DNA from: Pedobacter steynii
GTDB lineage: Bacteria; Bacteroidota; Bacteroidia; Sphingobacteriales; Sphingobacteriaceae
Reading direction: 5' to 3'
Length of the DNA stretch: 64,000 nt
Assembly: GCF_900103665.1 (NCBI RefSeq)
Contig: NZ_FNGY01000003.1
Coordinates: 744,001-808,000, forward strand
Each line of letters begins with the position of its first letter. The stretch's first letter is position 1. The notes beneath the pieces are model-generated. The model ran no database searches and was not told where the DNA came from. It was given only the letters and a program-made list of their open reading frames with translations. A program made the position numbers and the translations under genes. Below, piece after piece: positions 16,542 to 26,216 of the stretch.

Positions 16542-18952
16542 AAAGGCATCCCTATCCCGAAATTGTATTGTACAAAGCGGTAGCTGTCCGGATCATTTTT
16601 GAGCTTATATGCAGCCTTGAAATCCCGGCCTCCGCTAAAGAACTTACCAATTACCCATTGAGATTCTCCCTCTCCGGTAAATTGTGGGTCTTTAAGTTTA
16701 AGTCCGACATCAAAACGGAATACGAAGTATTGTACATCATACCTGAATCCTACACCCGTACCGATTGCAATTTGCTTTGCCAGATTTTTAAATTGAAAAC
16801 GGGTTTCCGGAAATGGGTGAGATGCACTATCAGAAACATTCCAGACATTTCCCATATCCAAAAATACTGCACCTTTTAATTTCCCGCCGAAAAACTTATC
16901 CACGATCTTATACCGGTATTCCAGGTTGGCTTCGATATGCATTTCGCCTAATTGATCAATGCCGAAAAATGCCCTACGGAGTTCTTTAGTTAATATCCTG
17001 TTTCCCCTGTTATAATTACCGGGACCAAGTGTTCTCGCCTGCCAGGCTCTTACCCCGGCAGAACCTCCCGCAAAAAACTGCTTCTCAAAAGGAATTTCTG
17101 TTGAATTTCCATAAGCATAGCCGACACCGGCATTTAGTCTTGCCACGAACTGACGTTCTCCACCTAATCCTTTATACCAGCGAACATCGACCTCCGGACG
17201 GATATACTGGTTAAAAGGAAGGCCAAGAATTTCGGCTGGTTTTCCGTTTTTAGGATCCGATTTAGTTCCTGTAAGTTTTGAGATCCCCTGGAGTAAATTA
17301 CCTGCAACATCTATATTTCCCCGAAAATAGATGAAACTCTTATTGCTCAAAAGCTTATCAGCATTTAAAGAGTAAGTATATTTTATTCCCAGGGTAATGT
17401 CTTTTCTGTCAAGTAAAGCAATGCTATAAGCATTAGTTTTAACAGGATCACTGATGTTACCTGTAGAATCTACCAGATCAAAAAGTATGTTTCCCGTTCT
17501 ATATTCGAAATTCAAGGGAGTAAATGAATGCAGCTTCGATTTTGTTTCAATAAATTCATAAGTCAGAGAGGTTTGGATCACCTTCCTGGTAAAAAGGTCT
17601 TTCTGTAAGGCATAGACATAACTGGCAGAAAAAATAGTATGTGGCATCCCGTTTTTACCGGTCACATATTTGGAGAAGAACGGTGCCATCAGTCTCGGAA
17701 CAGATAAACTGGTACTTACAGAAAAATCACGCTGATATACATCACCAAAAAGACCACCACCTTGCCCGATTCTGGACTGCAAACCTCCCTTGACCTGAAA
17801 CTCAAATTTTTCTGCCCCCCTGAAAAAGTTATTATTGGTATAGGTATTACTCAAAGTAAAACCAACTGTTCCTCCGTTAAAAGGAACCTCTCCCTCTACC
17901 CTGTTGCTCATGATTTTCTGAGGAATCAACTGAATAAAAGGATTCACTTTATTGGAACTGTCTTTCGCTTTCTGATACTCAATCTTCACATTCTTGAAGA
18001 CATTCAATTCGTATAAACGATCAAAAGTGGTCGTCTCATTCCGAATGTCATATTGTTCCCCCTGACGTAAAAAATTATACCTGACGATAGGGTTTCTTCT
18101 GAATTTCTTTGAAAGATCCGTATACCTCAATCCATTAAATATCCGTTTGTTTAAAACCACAGTATCCGGGTATCCGTCTGAATTCGGGGCAATCAACAGA
18201 TTTGTTTCTCCAATCGTATATTTCACATGATGAGGCTTATCCAATGGATTGTCGATCTGTAAAGTCACTTTTGCCTTGCTCGCATTGCTGTTAGAGTCGA
18301 CCAGGTATTTCACATAAGGTTTCGCGAAGTCATAATATCCGTTCTCCTTCATCAATTGATAAATCTGATCCCTTTCATGTCCAAGAGAATCATCGTCATA
18401 ACGCATCCCTTTTTTGATATGGGTAAACAGCTCCTTCTTCGACAAATACAGGCTTTTAACCGCAGAATCCGGAATCTCATAATTGATTTCACTAATCGAA
18501 AACTCCGGTCCTGTATCAGTGGTAAAAAGTACTTCTGCCTTCTGGTTCTTAACTTTAATATCCGATTTCACTTTAGCCATGAAATACCCTTTGGAAACGA
18601 GGTATTTTTCAATCTGGTTGCGGGAGATTTCTACCAGCGCACTATCCAGAATTGGCGGAGGACTTCCAATAGATTTAATATTACTGGTCTTATAACGGCC
18701 GTTCTTCGTGTTGAATATATTGTACAAAAACACATTTACGCCAATCGTTGAAGTAGGTCGGATGTCTTTTTGAATATAGTTGTAAGCTTCTTCTTCGAAA
18801 GTCTTATTTAAGCTGTCAATTTTTACTTTTTTTACAACGGATTGATAGTCTTCAATGTATTTTGTTGAGGAACATCCTGCAGCAAAAACAATAATAAGTA
18901 GTAATATTGCACGAAACCGGACATTCTTTTTATAAATATAGTATGCTTTCAA
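16538..18952 (-). CDS. tamL: Omp85-family outer membrane lipoprotein (TamL-like)
   Basis: The 804-aa protein begins with a lipoprotein signal (ILLLIIVFAAGCSS, lipidation Cys27). Next come POTRA-like domains (for example QIEKYLVSKGYFMAKVKSDI and QIYQLMKENGYYDFAKPYVKY) and a C-terminal Omp85 barrel with GGSAGVRAWQARTLGPG, the region that holds the conserved VRG/Y lid motif, and a terminal strand ending IGMPF. Lipidated TamA homologues called TamL are a Bacteroidota speciality and may work with TamB in outer-membrane biogenesis. The only usable start is TTG at 18952, because an in-frame stop lies upstream and no ATG follows early. The start overlaps the divergent trmH-like gene by 10 bp. Confidence 0.85.
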   Translation of the reverse strand: MKAYYIYKKNVRFRAILLLIIVFAAGCSSTKYIEDYQSVVKKVKIDSLNKTFEEEAYNYIQKDIRPTSTIGVNVFLYNIFNTKNGRYKTSNIKSIGSPPPILDSALVEISRNQIEKYLVSKGYFMAKVKSDIKVKNQKAEVLFTTDTGPEFSISEINYEIPDSAVKSLYLSKKELFTHIKKGMRYDDDSLGHERDQIYQLMKENGYYDFAKPYVKYLVDSNSNASKAKVTLQIDNPLDKPHHVKYTIGETNLLIAPNSDGYPDTVVLNKRIFNGLRYTDLSKKFRRNPIVRYNFLRQGEQYDIRNETTTFDRLYELNVFKNVKIEYQKAKDSSNKVNPFIQLIPQKIMSNRVEGEVPFNGGTVGFTLSNTYTNNNFFRGAEKFEFQVKGGLQSRIGQGGGLFGDVYQRDFSVSTSLSVPRLMAPFFSKYVTGKNGMPHTIFSASYVYALQKDLFTRKVIQTSLTYEFIETKSKLHSFTPLNFEYRTGNILFDLVDSTGNISDPVKTNAYSIALLDRKDITLGIKYTYSLNADKLLSNKSFIYFRGNIDVAGNLLQGISKLTGTKSDPKNGKPAEILGLPFNQYIRPEVDVRWYKGLGGERQFVARLNAGVGYAYGNSTEIPFEKQFFAGGSAGVRAWQARTLGPGNYNRGNRILTKELRRAFFGIDQLGEMHIEANLEYRYKIVDKFFGGKLKGAVFLDMGNVWNVSDSASHPFPETRFQFKNLAKQIAIGTGVGFRYDVQYFVFRFDVGLKLKDPQFTGEGESQWVIGKFFSGGRDFKAAYKLKNDPDSYRFVQYNFGIGMPF

Positions 18953-19692
18953 AATCTCAAATAAGTTTTATTAAATCGTTACATCAAAAAAAGTACCGTA
19001 AAGAAAATGGGATATTTATTATTGAAGGTATAAAATCTATTGCAGAATTTATTCAATCTTCATACCAGATTCATAGTATCTATTACCTGGCTCAATATCA
19101 GCCGCTACTCCCTGCTTTACCGGCAAATATAAAGTTATTTGAAGTAAACAACGCCGAACTGGATAAGATTAGTACGTTACAGACGCCACAGGGAATTCTT
19201 GCCTTGGTCAATATTCCTAAAAATCCGGTGCTGGATGTGAAACAGCTCCAAAATACCTTTTCTTTAGTACTTGACGATATACAGGATCCGGGAAACCTGG
19301 GCACCATTATCCGCACGGCCGACTGGTTCGGCATTAAGCAGATCATTTGTTCCAACCATACCGTAGAAGTCTATAATCCGAAAACGGTACAGGCAACAAT
19401 GGGTTCCTTAAGCAGGGTAAATATTTTTTATCAGGACCTTGCCCCCCTGTTATCCGAAACAAAGGTTCCGGTATTCGGAGCAGTATTTAATGGCAAAAGC
19501 ATGTACGAACTGGATTGGGGAAAGGAAGGATTGGTCATTTTGGGCAATGAAGGACAGGGAATTTCCCCGGAAATCATCGAACTCATCACAGATCCGGTCA
19601 CAATTCCGAGGATTGGAGGAGCAGAATCTTTAAACGTAGCTGTTTGTGCTGCAATACTATGCGCAGATATTAGCAGAAATTTTCAAAAATAA
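18943..19692 (+). CDS. TrmH/SpoU family RNA 2'-O-methyltransferase
   Basis: From ATG 18943 (MLSKSQISFIKSLHQKKYRK) the protein has 249 aa. An N-terminal substrate-binding domain precedes the knotted SPOUT domain with all three motifs: NLGTIIRTADWFGI, ILGNEGQGIS and SLNVAVCAAIL. It methylates the 2'-OH of a tRNA or rRNA nucleotide with S-adenosylmethionine; the target cannot be read from the sequence. An upstream TTG would lengthen the N-terminus but ATG fits the family. The gene is divergent from tamL with overlapping 5' ends. Confidence 0.9.
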   Translation: MLSKSQISFIKSLHQKKYRKENGIFIIEGIKSIAEFIQSSYQIHSIYYLAQYQPLLPALPANIKLFEVNNAELDKISTLQTPQGILALVNIPKNPVLDVKQLQNTFSLVLDDIQDPGNLGTIIRTADWFGIKQIICSNHTVEVYNPKTVQATMGSLSRVNIFYQDLAPLLSETKVPVFGAVFNGKSMYELDWGKEGLVILGNEGQGISPEIIELITDPVTIPRIGGAESLNVAVCAAILCADISRNFQK

Positions 19693-19693
19693 A

Positions 19694-19723
19694 TTGCATA
19701 CTAAGTTATAATTACTATTTTTG
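19694..19723 (+). promoter_or_regulatory. Consensus promoter of tRNA-Cys
   Basis: TTG (19694-19696), 19 nt, then TATTTTTG (19716-19723): an exact Bacteroidota promoter. The -7 box ends 17 nt before the tRNA 5' end. Confidence 0.75.
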
Positions 19724-19740
19724 CATCCTGAATTTCAACA

Positions 19741-19811
19741 GGTCGAGTGGCCGAGTGGCTAGGCAGAGGTCTGCAAAACCTCCTACAGCGGTTCGAATCC
19801 GCTCTCGACCT
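19741..19811 (+). tRNA. tRNA-Cys (anticodon GCA)
   Basis: A complete cloverleaf can be drawn. The acceptor stem GGTCGAG (19741-19747) pairs with CTCGACC (19804-19810). The anticodon loop contains TGCAA with GCA, and the T-arm contains GGTTCGAATCC. The discriminator base is T19811, which is the U73 identity element for cysteinyl-tRNA synthetase. CCA is not encoded. Confidence 0.97.
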
Positions 19812-19851
19812 CAGATTTATAATAAATTAAAAAATTAAAGGTTTACACACC

Positions 19852-20028
19852 ATGGCAGTTACGAGATTAAAAAGAAAAGACAGAAGAAATAAGACTTTCG
19901 CTAAATTAGACGTGAAAAACTTAAAGTTAGCTACGAACATCGAATTAGGTAGCCGCTCTAGACAATCTACTAAAGACCAATTGGCTAAAAACAATGCGGT
20001 TCTTGATAAACTTACTGCAAAAGCATAA
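19852..20028 (+). CDS. 58-aa basic conserved small protein of unknown function
   Basis: ATG 19852 opens a 58-codon frame: MAVTRLKRKDRRNKTFAKLD, then a leucine/asparagine-containing middle (NLKLATNIELGSRSRQS) and a Lys-rich end. The N-terminal 20 residues are very basic, the whole protein is helix-prone, and there is no signal peptide or membrane segment. It lies 40 bp after tRNA-Cys and 22 bp before a strong terminator, so it probably shares the tRNA promoter. The basic start suggests RNA, ribosome or DNA binding, but no family is recognised. Confidence 0.75.
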   Translation: MAVTRLKRKDRRNKTFAKLDVKNLKLATNIELGSRSRQSTKDQLAKNNAVLDKLTAKA

Positions 20029-20050
20029 GTTTCTGTTTTTAAAAGCAAAG

Positions 20051-20084
20051 AAAAACGCCTTAGGATATCCTAAGGCGTTTTTTC
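20051..20084. terminator. Bidirectional Rho-independent terminator
   Basis: A near-perfect palindrome built from AAAACGCCTTAGGA and its complement, flanked by A and T runs, lies between the small basic protein gene and the convergent pyrD gene. It can terminate both. Confidence 0.85.
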
Positions 20085-20131
20085 GTATAATGACTATTTT
20101 TCCGGAGCGATCTTCAAATTAAAGAACCCGC

Positions 20132-21160
20132 TTACACGAGTTCTTTGCAGATTCTTTTCACGATACCAGGTCCTTCATAGATGAAGCCGGTATAAAGCTG
20201 TACTAAAGACGCACCAGCTTCCAGTTTATCTTTTGCATCCTGCGGAGAGTGAATCCCTCCTACCCCGATAATCGGGAATGCTTTATTTGATTTTTCAGAC
20301 AGATACCTGATCACCTCTGTAGAGCGGAGTGTAAGCGGCTTACCACTTAGGCCTCCGGCTTCGCTCAGCACCTTATCAGTCGTACGTAAGCCAGATCTGT
20401 CAATCGTTGTATTCGTTGCAATCACACCGGCTATACCAGTCTTCATCACAATCTCTACGATATCGTCCAGTTGTTCATTGGTCAGGTCAGGAGCAATCTT
20501 CAACAGAATTGGCCTGCAAACCTCATGCGTCTGATTTCTTTGCTGCAAAGTATTCAGCAAATGCATCAGCGGCTCTTTCTCCTGCAACTCCCTTAAACCG
20601 GGGGTATTTGGAGAGCTGACATTGACTACAAAGTAATCCACCACATCGAACAAACGGTCAAAACACTTGATGTAATCATTTACCGCTTCTTCATTCGGCG
20701 TACTTTTATTCTTTCCGATGTTTCCACCGATCACAATGCTTTTATCTTTATCCTTCAGGAGCCTTAAACGCTCCGCCAAGGTATCTACTCCTTTATTATT
20801 GAAGCCCATTCTATTGATGATGGCCTCATCTTCAGGAAGACGGAACATGCGGGGCTGATCATTTCCGGGCTGAGGCAACGGCGTAACCGTTCCTACTTCT
20901 ATAAATCCGAAACCCAGATTGCTCAGTGCTTCAATATATTCTCCGTTTTTATCAAAACCTGCAGCAAGCCCTACAGGATTCCTGAATTTAATCCCAAAGA
21001 CTTCACGCTCCAGTCCTTTAATGTTCACATCAAAGCTGCTGCGTAAAATTGTTCTCCCTAAGGGGAAATGATTGTGGAACCAATTCAGCTGTTTCACCAC
21101 AAAATGGTGCACTTTTTCTGGATCAAACTGGAAAAACAGAGGTTTAATTAGACGATACAT
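20132..21160 (-). CDS. pyrD: Dihydroorotate dehydrogenase, class 2 (quinone)
   Basis: The 342-aa flavoenzyme oxidises dihydroorotate to orotate in pyrimidine synthesis, passing electrons to the quinone pool (EC 1.3.5.2). Visible signatures are [17 protein letters not shown] (FMN-binding), [17 protein letters not shown] with the class 2 catalytic serine, and [34 protein letters not shown]. The N-terminal helices ([21 protein letters not shown]) are the membrane/quinone-binding extension of class 2. It is monocistronic between two terminator/promoter regions. Confidence 0.97.
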   Translation of the reverse strand: MYRLIKPLFFQFDPEKVHHFVVKQLNWFHNHFPLGRTILRSSFDVNIKGLEREVFGIKFRNPVGLAAGFDKNGEYIEALSNLGFGFIEVGTVTPLPQPGNDQPRMFRLPEDEAIINRMGFNNKGVDTLAERLRLLKDKDKSIVIGGNIGKNKSTPNEEAVNDYIKCFDRLFDVVDYFVVNVSSPNTPGLRELQEKEPLMHLLNTLQQRNQTHEVCRPILLKIAPDLTNEQLDDIVEIVMKTGIAGVIATNTTIDRSGLRTTDKVLSEAGGLSGKPLTLRSTEVIRYLSEKSNKAFPIIGVGGIHSPQDAKDKLEAGASLVQLYTGFIYEGPGIVKRICKELV

Positions 21161-21192
21161 TTAACGAATATAAAAAGGGTTTAGACGAGCCG

Positions 21193-21225
21193 CAAAAATA
21201 CGCAGTTATGTTAACAAAACATCAA
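21193..21225 (-). promoter_or_regulatory. Promoter of pyrD
   Basis: On the minus strand TTG (21225-21223) and TATTTTTG (21200-21193) are separated by 22 nt. Predicted transcription start is near 21186, about 26 nt before the pyrD ATG. Confidence 0.55.
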
Positions 21226-21366
21226 CACTACTTATAAAAATCCCCTTACAAGCATACCCTCCATTTTAACCCGGCATCAAATAACCGCATAAACAAGCAA
21301 AAAACAGGCATTTAACGCCTGTAAAGCGCCAAAATAAATTACAAAACGATAGCGAATAATATGTCC

Positions 21367-21394
21367 TTGAAAAGCAAACAAAATCGTATTTTTG
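21367..21394 (+). promoter_or_regulatory. Promoter of the ABC-F gene
   Basis: TTG (21367-21369), 17 nt, TATTTTTG (21387-21394). The ATG begins only 8 nt after the -7 box, so the transcript would have almost no leader. Confidence 0.6.
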
Positions 21395-21401
21395 CAGCCA
21401 A

Positions 21402-23315
21402 ATGATTTCAATAAACGACTTAACATTCCTGATAGGCTCCAGAGCTTTATACGACGAGGCAAACTGGCACATTAAACCAGGCGAGAGAATTGGATTAATC
21501 GGAGCCAACGGAACCGGTAAATCAACACTTCTAAAAATAATAGTTGGAGAGTATGGCCCCTCTTCAGGCAGCATTTCCATGTCGAAAGACCTGAAAATAG
21601 GCTACCTGAATCAGGATTTACTTTCTTACGACTCACACCATAGCATTTTACACGTAGCGATGGAGGCCTTTGAGCGCCAAAATCAACTTCATGATGAAAT
21701 CGAAGAACTCCTAAAAAAGATTGAAACCGATTATTCTGAAGAAGTTTTAAACAAACTGAGCGATAAGCAACAGGAGTTTGAAGCCCTGGACGGATATAGC
21801 ATAGAATACAGAGCGAATGAGATCCTTGCAGGTCTTGGTTTCAGTACCGCAGATCAGCACAGGCCATTGAATACCTTCTCCGGAGGATGGAGGATGAGGG
21901 TAATGCTGGCAAAGATTCTTTTGCAAACACCGGATATCCTTTTACTCGATGAGCCGACCAACCACATGGATTTACCCTCCATCAAATGGCTGGAAACTTA
22001 TTTACTGAGCTTTGAAGGTGCCATTGTGATTGTTTCTCACGATAGGTATTTCTTAGATAAAGTGGTCAACCGTATTGTAGAATCCCGCAAAGGAAAACTA
22101 ACACCTTATGCAGGAAATTATACCTTCTATCTGGAAGAAAAATCCCTTCGCGGAGAGATTCAAAAGGGAGAATTCAAAAACCAGCAGGCAAAGATCAAAC
22201 AGGAAGAACGCCTGATCGAACGTTTCCGTGCCAAAGCTTCAAAAGCGAAAATGGCACAGTCAAGAATGAAAGCCCTGGATAAAATGGAACGTGTGGAAGA
22301 TGTAGATGACGACAATCCAACCGTAAACTTCCAGTTTAAATTCTCTAAACCTTCTGGCCGTCACGTGATCCGCGTTGAGGAAGCGTACAAAAGCTACCCG
22401 AACGTAGACATTCTTGAAAACGCAGAAGGCCTGATTGAAAAAGGAGATAAAATCGCTTTAATCGGTGCCAATGGTAAAGGTAAATCGACATTATTGCGGA
22501 TCATCGCAGGTGCGGAAGCCTTTGACGGGAAATGTGAAACCGGTCATAATGTAACCACTACCTTCTTTGCACAGCATCAGCTGGAGTCCTTACACCTGGA
22601 CAATACAATCTTAGAAGAACTTCAGGCATTTGCACCTAAGCATACCGATACAGAATTGCGTGGGATCCTGGGTTGTTTCCTTTTCACCGGCGACGATGTG
22701 TTCAAAAAGATCCGCGTCCTGTCCGGAGGAGAGAAATCAAGGGTAGCACTGGCAAAATCATTAACTACAGATTCAAACTTCCTGATTCTGGATGAGCCGA
22801 CCAATCACCTGGACATCCAATCGGTAAATATCCTGATTCAGGCACTGACACAATATGAAGGAACTTTCATCGCGGTATCCCACGATAGGTATTTCCTCGA
22901 TAATGTAGCCAATAAGATCTGGTTCATTGAAGATAAAGACATCAAAGAATATCCGGGTACCTATGCGGAATATGAAGAGTGGAACAGCAAAAGAGCACCT
23001 GCTGCACCTTCCAGTGTTCCGGTAAGACCAGACAAAGAGGTTAAACCAAAAGTTGTAGCCGAAAAACCAGCACCGAGCAATCAGCAGCAGCTAAAAAAGC
23101 TGAATGAGCAATTGAAAAAGATTGAAGCAGAGATCGCTGATTTTGAACAAAGTGTAAAAAGTATCGAGGCAGAAATTGCAGATGAGGCCGTGTATTCAAA
23201 TGCAGGCAAGTTAGCAGAAGCCAACAAAAACTATATCAATGCCAAGCACCAGCTGGATAATGCCCAGAACAAATGGGAAGAGCTGGCTTCAGACATTATG
23301 GAAATGGAAGGATAA
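21402..23315 (+). CDS. ABC-F family ATPase (ribosome-associated)
   Basis: The 637-aa protein has two ABC ATPase domains without membrane helices: Walker A GANGTGKSTL and GANGKGKSTL, signatures FSGGWRMRVMLAKIL and LSGGEKSRVALAKSL, and Walker B LLLDEPTNHMD and LILDEPTNHLD. The interdomain linker is charged and helical (IKQEERLIERFRAKASKAKMAQSRM), and a C-terminal coiled coil covers about residues 555-635. ABC-F proteins bind the ribosomal E site and relieve stalling. The layout with the C-terminal extension resembles Uup more than EttA. The stop codon overlaps the next ATG by one base. Confidence 0.92.
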   Translation: MISINDLTFLIGSRALYDEANWHIKPGERIGLIGANGTGKSTLLKIIVGEYGPSSGSISMSKDLKIGYLNQDLLSYDSHHSILHVAMEAFERQNQLHDEIEELLKKIETDYSEEVLNKLSDKQQEFEALDGYSIEYRANEILAGLGFSTADQHRPLNTFSGGWRMRVMLAKILLQTPDILLLDEPTNHMDLPSIKWLETYLLSFEGAIVIVSHDRYFLDKVVNRIVESRKGKLTPYAGNYTFYLEEKSLRGEIQKGEFKNQQAKIKQEERLIERFRAKASKAKMAQSRMKALDKMERVEDVDDDNPTVNFQFKFSKPSGRHVIRVEEAYKSYPNVDILENAEGLIEKGDKIALIGANGKGKSTLLRIIAGAEAFDGKCETGHNVTTTFFAQHQLESLHLDNTILEELQAFAPKHTDTELRGILGCFLFTGDDVFKKIRVLSGGEKSRVALAKSLTTDSNFLILDEPTNHLDIQSVNILIQALTQYEGTFIAVSHDRYFLDNVANKIWFIEDKDIKEYPGTYAEYEEWNSKRAPAAPSSVPVRPDKEVKPKVVAEKPAPSNQQQLKKLNEQLKKIEAEIADFEQSVKSIEAEIADEAVYSNAGKLAEANKNYINAKHQLDNAQNKWEELASDIMEMEG

Positions 23316-24586
23316 TGATAAAATCAGGCGGACTCTTTTTCCTGCTGTTATTAAGTATGCAAATTGCTGTGGCTCAGGACCGGCAATTTGTATACGACAA
23401 TAAAGTGTACCTGCCAGAAATACGGACGGTACAATGTTATAATACACAGAAAGAACAGTCATTGCCGGTTATTGCATTGAATTCCAATGAACAGCTTTAT
23501 TTCTCTTTTGATGATTTGAACGGAGGCGCAAAGATTTATTCCTATACCATAGAGCAATGCACCTCAGACTGGAAACCCTCCCGTTTGTCGCCGCTGGATT
23601 ACCTGGAAGGCCTTTCGGAAGACAGAATTACGGAGTACAAATATTCTTTCAGCACTTTACAGAAGTATACCAATTACTCCCTGATCCTGCCAAATTCCCA
23701 GATTAAACCAAAGATCTCCGGCAATTACCTGTTAAAAGTATATGAGGAAGGCAATCCTCAGCAGGCCGTACTTTCCCAGCGCTTTTATGTGGTCAACAAA
23801 CAGGTCACCGTTGGCATTAACATCACGGCAAGCCAACAGGTTTCCCAACGCCAAAGTAACCAAAAGATTGATTTTACGATTGCCCATAGCACACCAATCC
23901 AAAACCCTTCGCTTGATTTAAAGGCGATAGTCATGCAAAATGGCATTCCTCAAACGACAATTCTAAATACAAACCCCACTTTTATCAGACCTGGTTCACT
24001 CGTATACAGCGACCTGAACAGCAACGATTTTTTGGGAGGAAATGAATTCCGGAAATTCGACACCCGCAGCTTCCGCTATAAGGCAGAGAATGTACAGGAA
24101 ATCATCAGAGAAGATACGGCCATAAACGTCACACTCTTTACCGATATCAATGGCAAGGCTGCAAAATTCACCAATAGGTTTGATGAGAACGGCAATTTCT
24201 TTATCAGGAACACAGAAGGCCGTGATCCAAATACAGATAGCGATTATGCCAACATTCAGTTTAGCTTAAATGCAACGCCTCCAAATGCAGGAGGAGATGC
24301 TTATGTGGTTGGCCGTTTCAACAATTACGTGCTAAATGAGGCCAGTAAGCTGAGTTATGAACCTACCCGCCGTCGTTTTTACAAGAACATCAAGCTAAAG
24401 CAAGGCTTATACGATTATAAATATGTATGGCTGGATAAACAAAGCGGAAGGACAGACCAGTCTGTTTTTGAAGGTTCTTTCTTTGAAACAGAAAACACCT
24501 ATCAGGTTTTCGTTTATTACCGCAGACCAGGTTCCCGTTGGGAGGAGCTCATCGGTTTCTCGAATGTAAATACCACCAAAAGATAA
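23315..24586 (+). CDS. DUF5103 domain exported protein
   Basis: The start ATG 23315 shares a base with the ABC-F stop (TAATG), so translation is probably coupled. The 423-aa product has a signal peptide (FFLLLLSMQIAVAQ) and a body of beta-sandwich modules. The segment SLPVIALNSNEQLYFSFDDLNG and the later GGDAYVVGRFNNYVLNEASKLSY are typical of DUF5103, whose C-terminal module resembles carbohydrate-binding family 48. The function is unknown. The gene is convergent with the alpha-amylase, with 2 bp between stops, but no link to starch use is shown. Confidence 0.85.
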   Translation: MIKSGGLFFLLLLSMQIAVAQDRQFVYDNKVYLPEIRTVQCYNTQKEQSLPVIALNSNEQLYFSFDDLNGGAKIYSYTIEQCTSDWKPSRLSPLDYLEGLSEDRITEYKYSFSTLQKYTNYSLILPNSQIKPKISGNYLLKVYEEGNPQQAVLSQRFYVVNKQVTVGINITASQQVSQRQSNQKIDFTIAHSTPIQNPSLDLKAIVMQNGIPQTTILNTNPTFIRPGSLVYSDLNSNDFLGGNEFRKFDTRSFRYKAENVQEIIREDTAINVTLFTDINGKAAKFTNRFDENGNFFIRNTEGRDPNTDSDYANIQFSLNATPPNAGGDAYVVGRFNNYVLNEASKLSYEPTRRRFYKNIKLKQGLYDYKYVWLDKQSGRTDQSVFEGSFFETENTYQVFVYYRRPGSRWEELIGFSNVNTTKR

Positions 24587-24588
24587 AG

Positions 24589-26079
24589 CTATTCCTGCTT
24601 AAGTACCCATACTGCAAGACTTTCCGCATTACAGAAAAACGCTGCCCATCCATTTTCGTTAACGCTGACTTCTTCTGCCCTGCCTCCAATTACATCCACC
24701 ATGATCCTGCCAGCATGCCCGATGCCCATTTCCATTGCTTTAAAACCCTCCGCTCCATTACTCATCAACACCGCTAAACCGGAATGTTCTTTTTCCGGCA
24801 TTCCTTCCCTCGTCCATCCGATACAATTGGGAAAGTCGAAGTATTCCCGTTGTAAACCATAAGACAGGCCTTTTCTGATTTTAATCATTTCCGTTAAGCA
24901 AGGCAATACCGGCAGTGTAACTTCCACTTCTTCCCCTTCTTTATCTTCATCAGTATAGGTTGCACCATAAAGGTCAGGATAAAAAACACATGGAATCCCC
25001 TGTTCTCTGAGCAGGATTAAAGCATAAGCCATCGGGCGGAACCAAAATTCCACATAAGATTCCAAGGCCTGTAGTGGCTGAGAATCGTGATTGTCCACGA
25101 AAGTAACCGTCAGCAATGGATGCGTCTGAACAAGCGTATCGTCAAATATTTTAGTCAGGTCGTAGTTTTCTTTTTCTTGAGCAGCATGCTGAAAATTCCT
25201 GTGAAGGAGGGAATCAAACAGCTGCATCCTTCCTTCAGTAAGCTCCAGGTAATGCTGAAGCGCTTCCAGGCTTTCAATGTTCCAGTTTTCGGCCACGACA
25301 AAGAATCCTTCCGGAAACCTGCTTTTCATATGATCCAGCCAGTCGACCAGAAAGTCGGTAGAAATGTGTTTCACCGCATCCAGCCGGAAGCCCCTCATTC
25401 CGCAGGTATTGACATACCACTCGCCCCAATATTTCAGGTCTGCCCTGACTTCCGGATTTCTAAACTCTATATCATTGAACATCAGGTAATCATAATTCCC
25501 CAACTCCGTAGAAGGGACTTCCTCCCAACCTTCTCCGTATTTATTTTGAATGGAATAAATCCCTGTTTCCTTCCGGTCTTCGGCCCAATCAATCCCACTA
25601 AAGCAGTCCTTGTTCCATATAAATTCTGAATATAGTCCTGCTCGTCCGGGAAAGTTAAATTTGGTCCATGCTTCAATCTCATAGGCTTCGGAAGTGAACT
25701 CCTCCCTGTTTTCCGGATTTACCGCTCTTACCATCATCTTTTCCAGTTCATCTCCTCCGGCTTTATGGTTAAAAACCACATCAGCGATAACTACAATTCC
25801 TTTGTCCTGCAAAACCCGAATGGCTTCCTGGTAGGCTGCTTTCGATCCATACCTGGTTTCTACCGTATTCTTCTGATCAAATTCACCGAGATCGTAGAGG
25901 TCGTAAGGATCATAGCCAACAGAAGCTGCTCCGGAATTGGCCTTATAGGCCGGAGGAAACCAGATTGCGGTAATTCCTATCCCTGCAAGTGTTTCCGCCT
26001 CATTTTTCGCTTTAACCCATAATTTTTCTTCCTCATTATAGTACCAATGAAAGTACTGCATCAGCGTTTGATTGTCCAT
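24589..26079 (-). CDS. Cytoplasmic alpha-amylase, GH13_5-like
   Basis: From ATG 26079 (MDNQTLMQYFHWYY) the protein has 496 aa and no signal peptide, as for the intracellular AmyS-type enzymes. The GH13 catalytic set is complete: Asp234 nucleophile in GFRLDAVKHIS, Glu264 acid/base in FFVVAENW and Asp332 in TFVDNHDSQPL, with VVIADVVFNHKAGGD as conserved region I. It hydrolyses alpha-1,4 glucans inside the cell. No SusCD or glycogen genes are adjacent, so it looks like a stand-alone enzyme for internal glycogen or imported maltodextrins. Confidence 0.93.
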   Translation of the reverse strand: MDNQTLMQYFHWYYNEEEKLWVKAKNEAETLAGIGITAIWFPPAYKANSGAASVGYDPYDLYDLGEFDQKNTVETRYGSKAAYQEAIRVLQDKGIVVIADVVFNHKAGGDELEKMMVRAVNPENREEFTSEAYEIEAWTKFNFPGRAGLYSEFIWNKDCFSGIDWAEDRKETGIYSIQNKYGEGWEEVPSTELGNYDYLMFNDIEFRNPEVRADLKYWGEWYVNTCGMRGFRLDAVKHISTDFLVDWLDHMKSRFPEGFFVVAENWNIESLEALQHYLELTEGRMQLFDSLLHRNFQHAAQEKENYDLTKIFDDTLVQTHPLLTVTFVDNHDSQPLQALESYVEFWFRPMAYALILLREQGIPCVFYPDLYGATYTDEDKEGEEVEVTLPVLPCLTEMIKIRKGLSYGLQREYFDFPNCIGWTREGMPEKEHSGLAVLMSNGAEGFKAMEMGIGHAGRIMVDVIGGRAEEVSVNENGWAAFFCNAESLAVWVLKQE

Positions 26080-26135
26080 GTTTAACAATAACAGCAAGGC
26101 TTATAATTTGTTTATCAGCATTTAAAGAATTCGGC

Positions 26136-26143
26136 TATCTTTG
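26136..26143 (+). promoter_or_regulatory. Candidate -7 box upstream of the PAP2 gene
   Basis: TATCTTTG matches TAnnTTTG. A TTTG at 26107-26110 lies 25 nt upstream, somewhat too far for an ideal -33. The leader to ATG 26217 would be about 70 nt. Confidence 0.4.
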
Positions 26144-26216
26144 GGGCCCCTACATTTATTTGCCAGGGATAGCAATTTAGGGCCGGTTAGCCCGTTAAAG
26201 TTTTTTACAGTTATAG

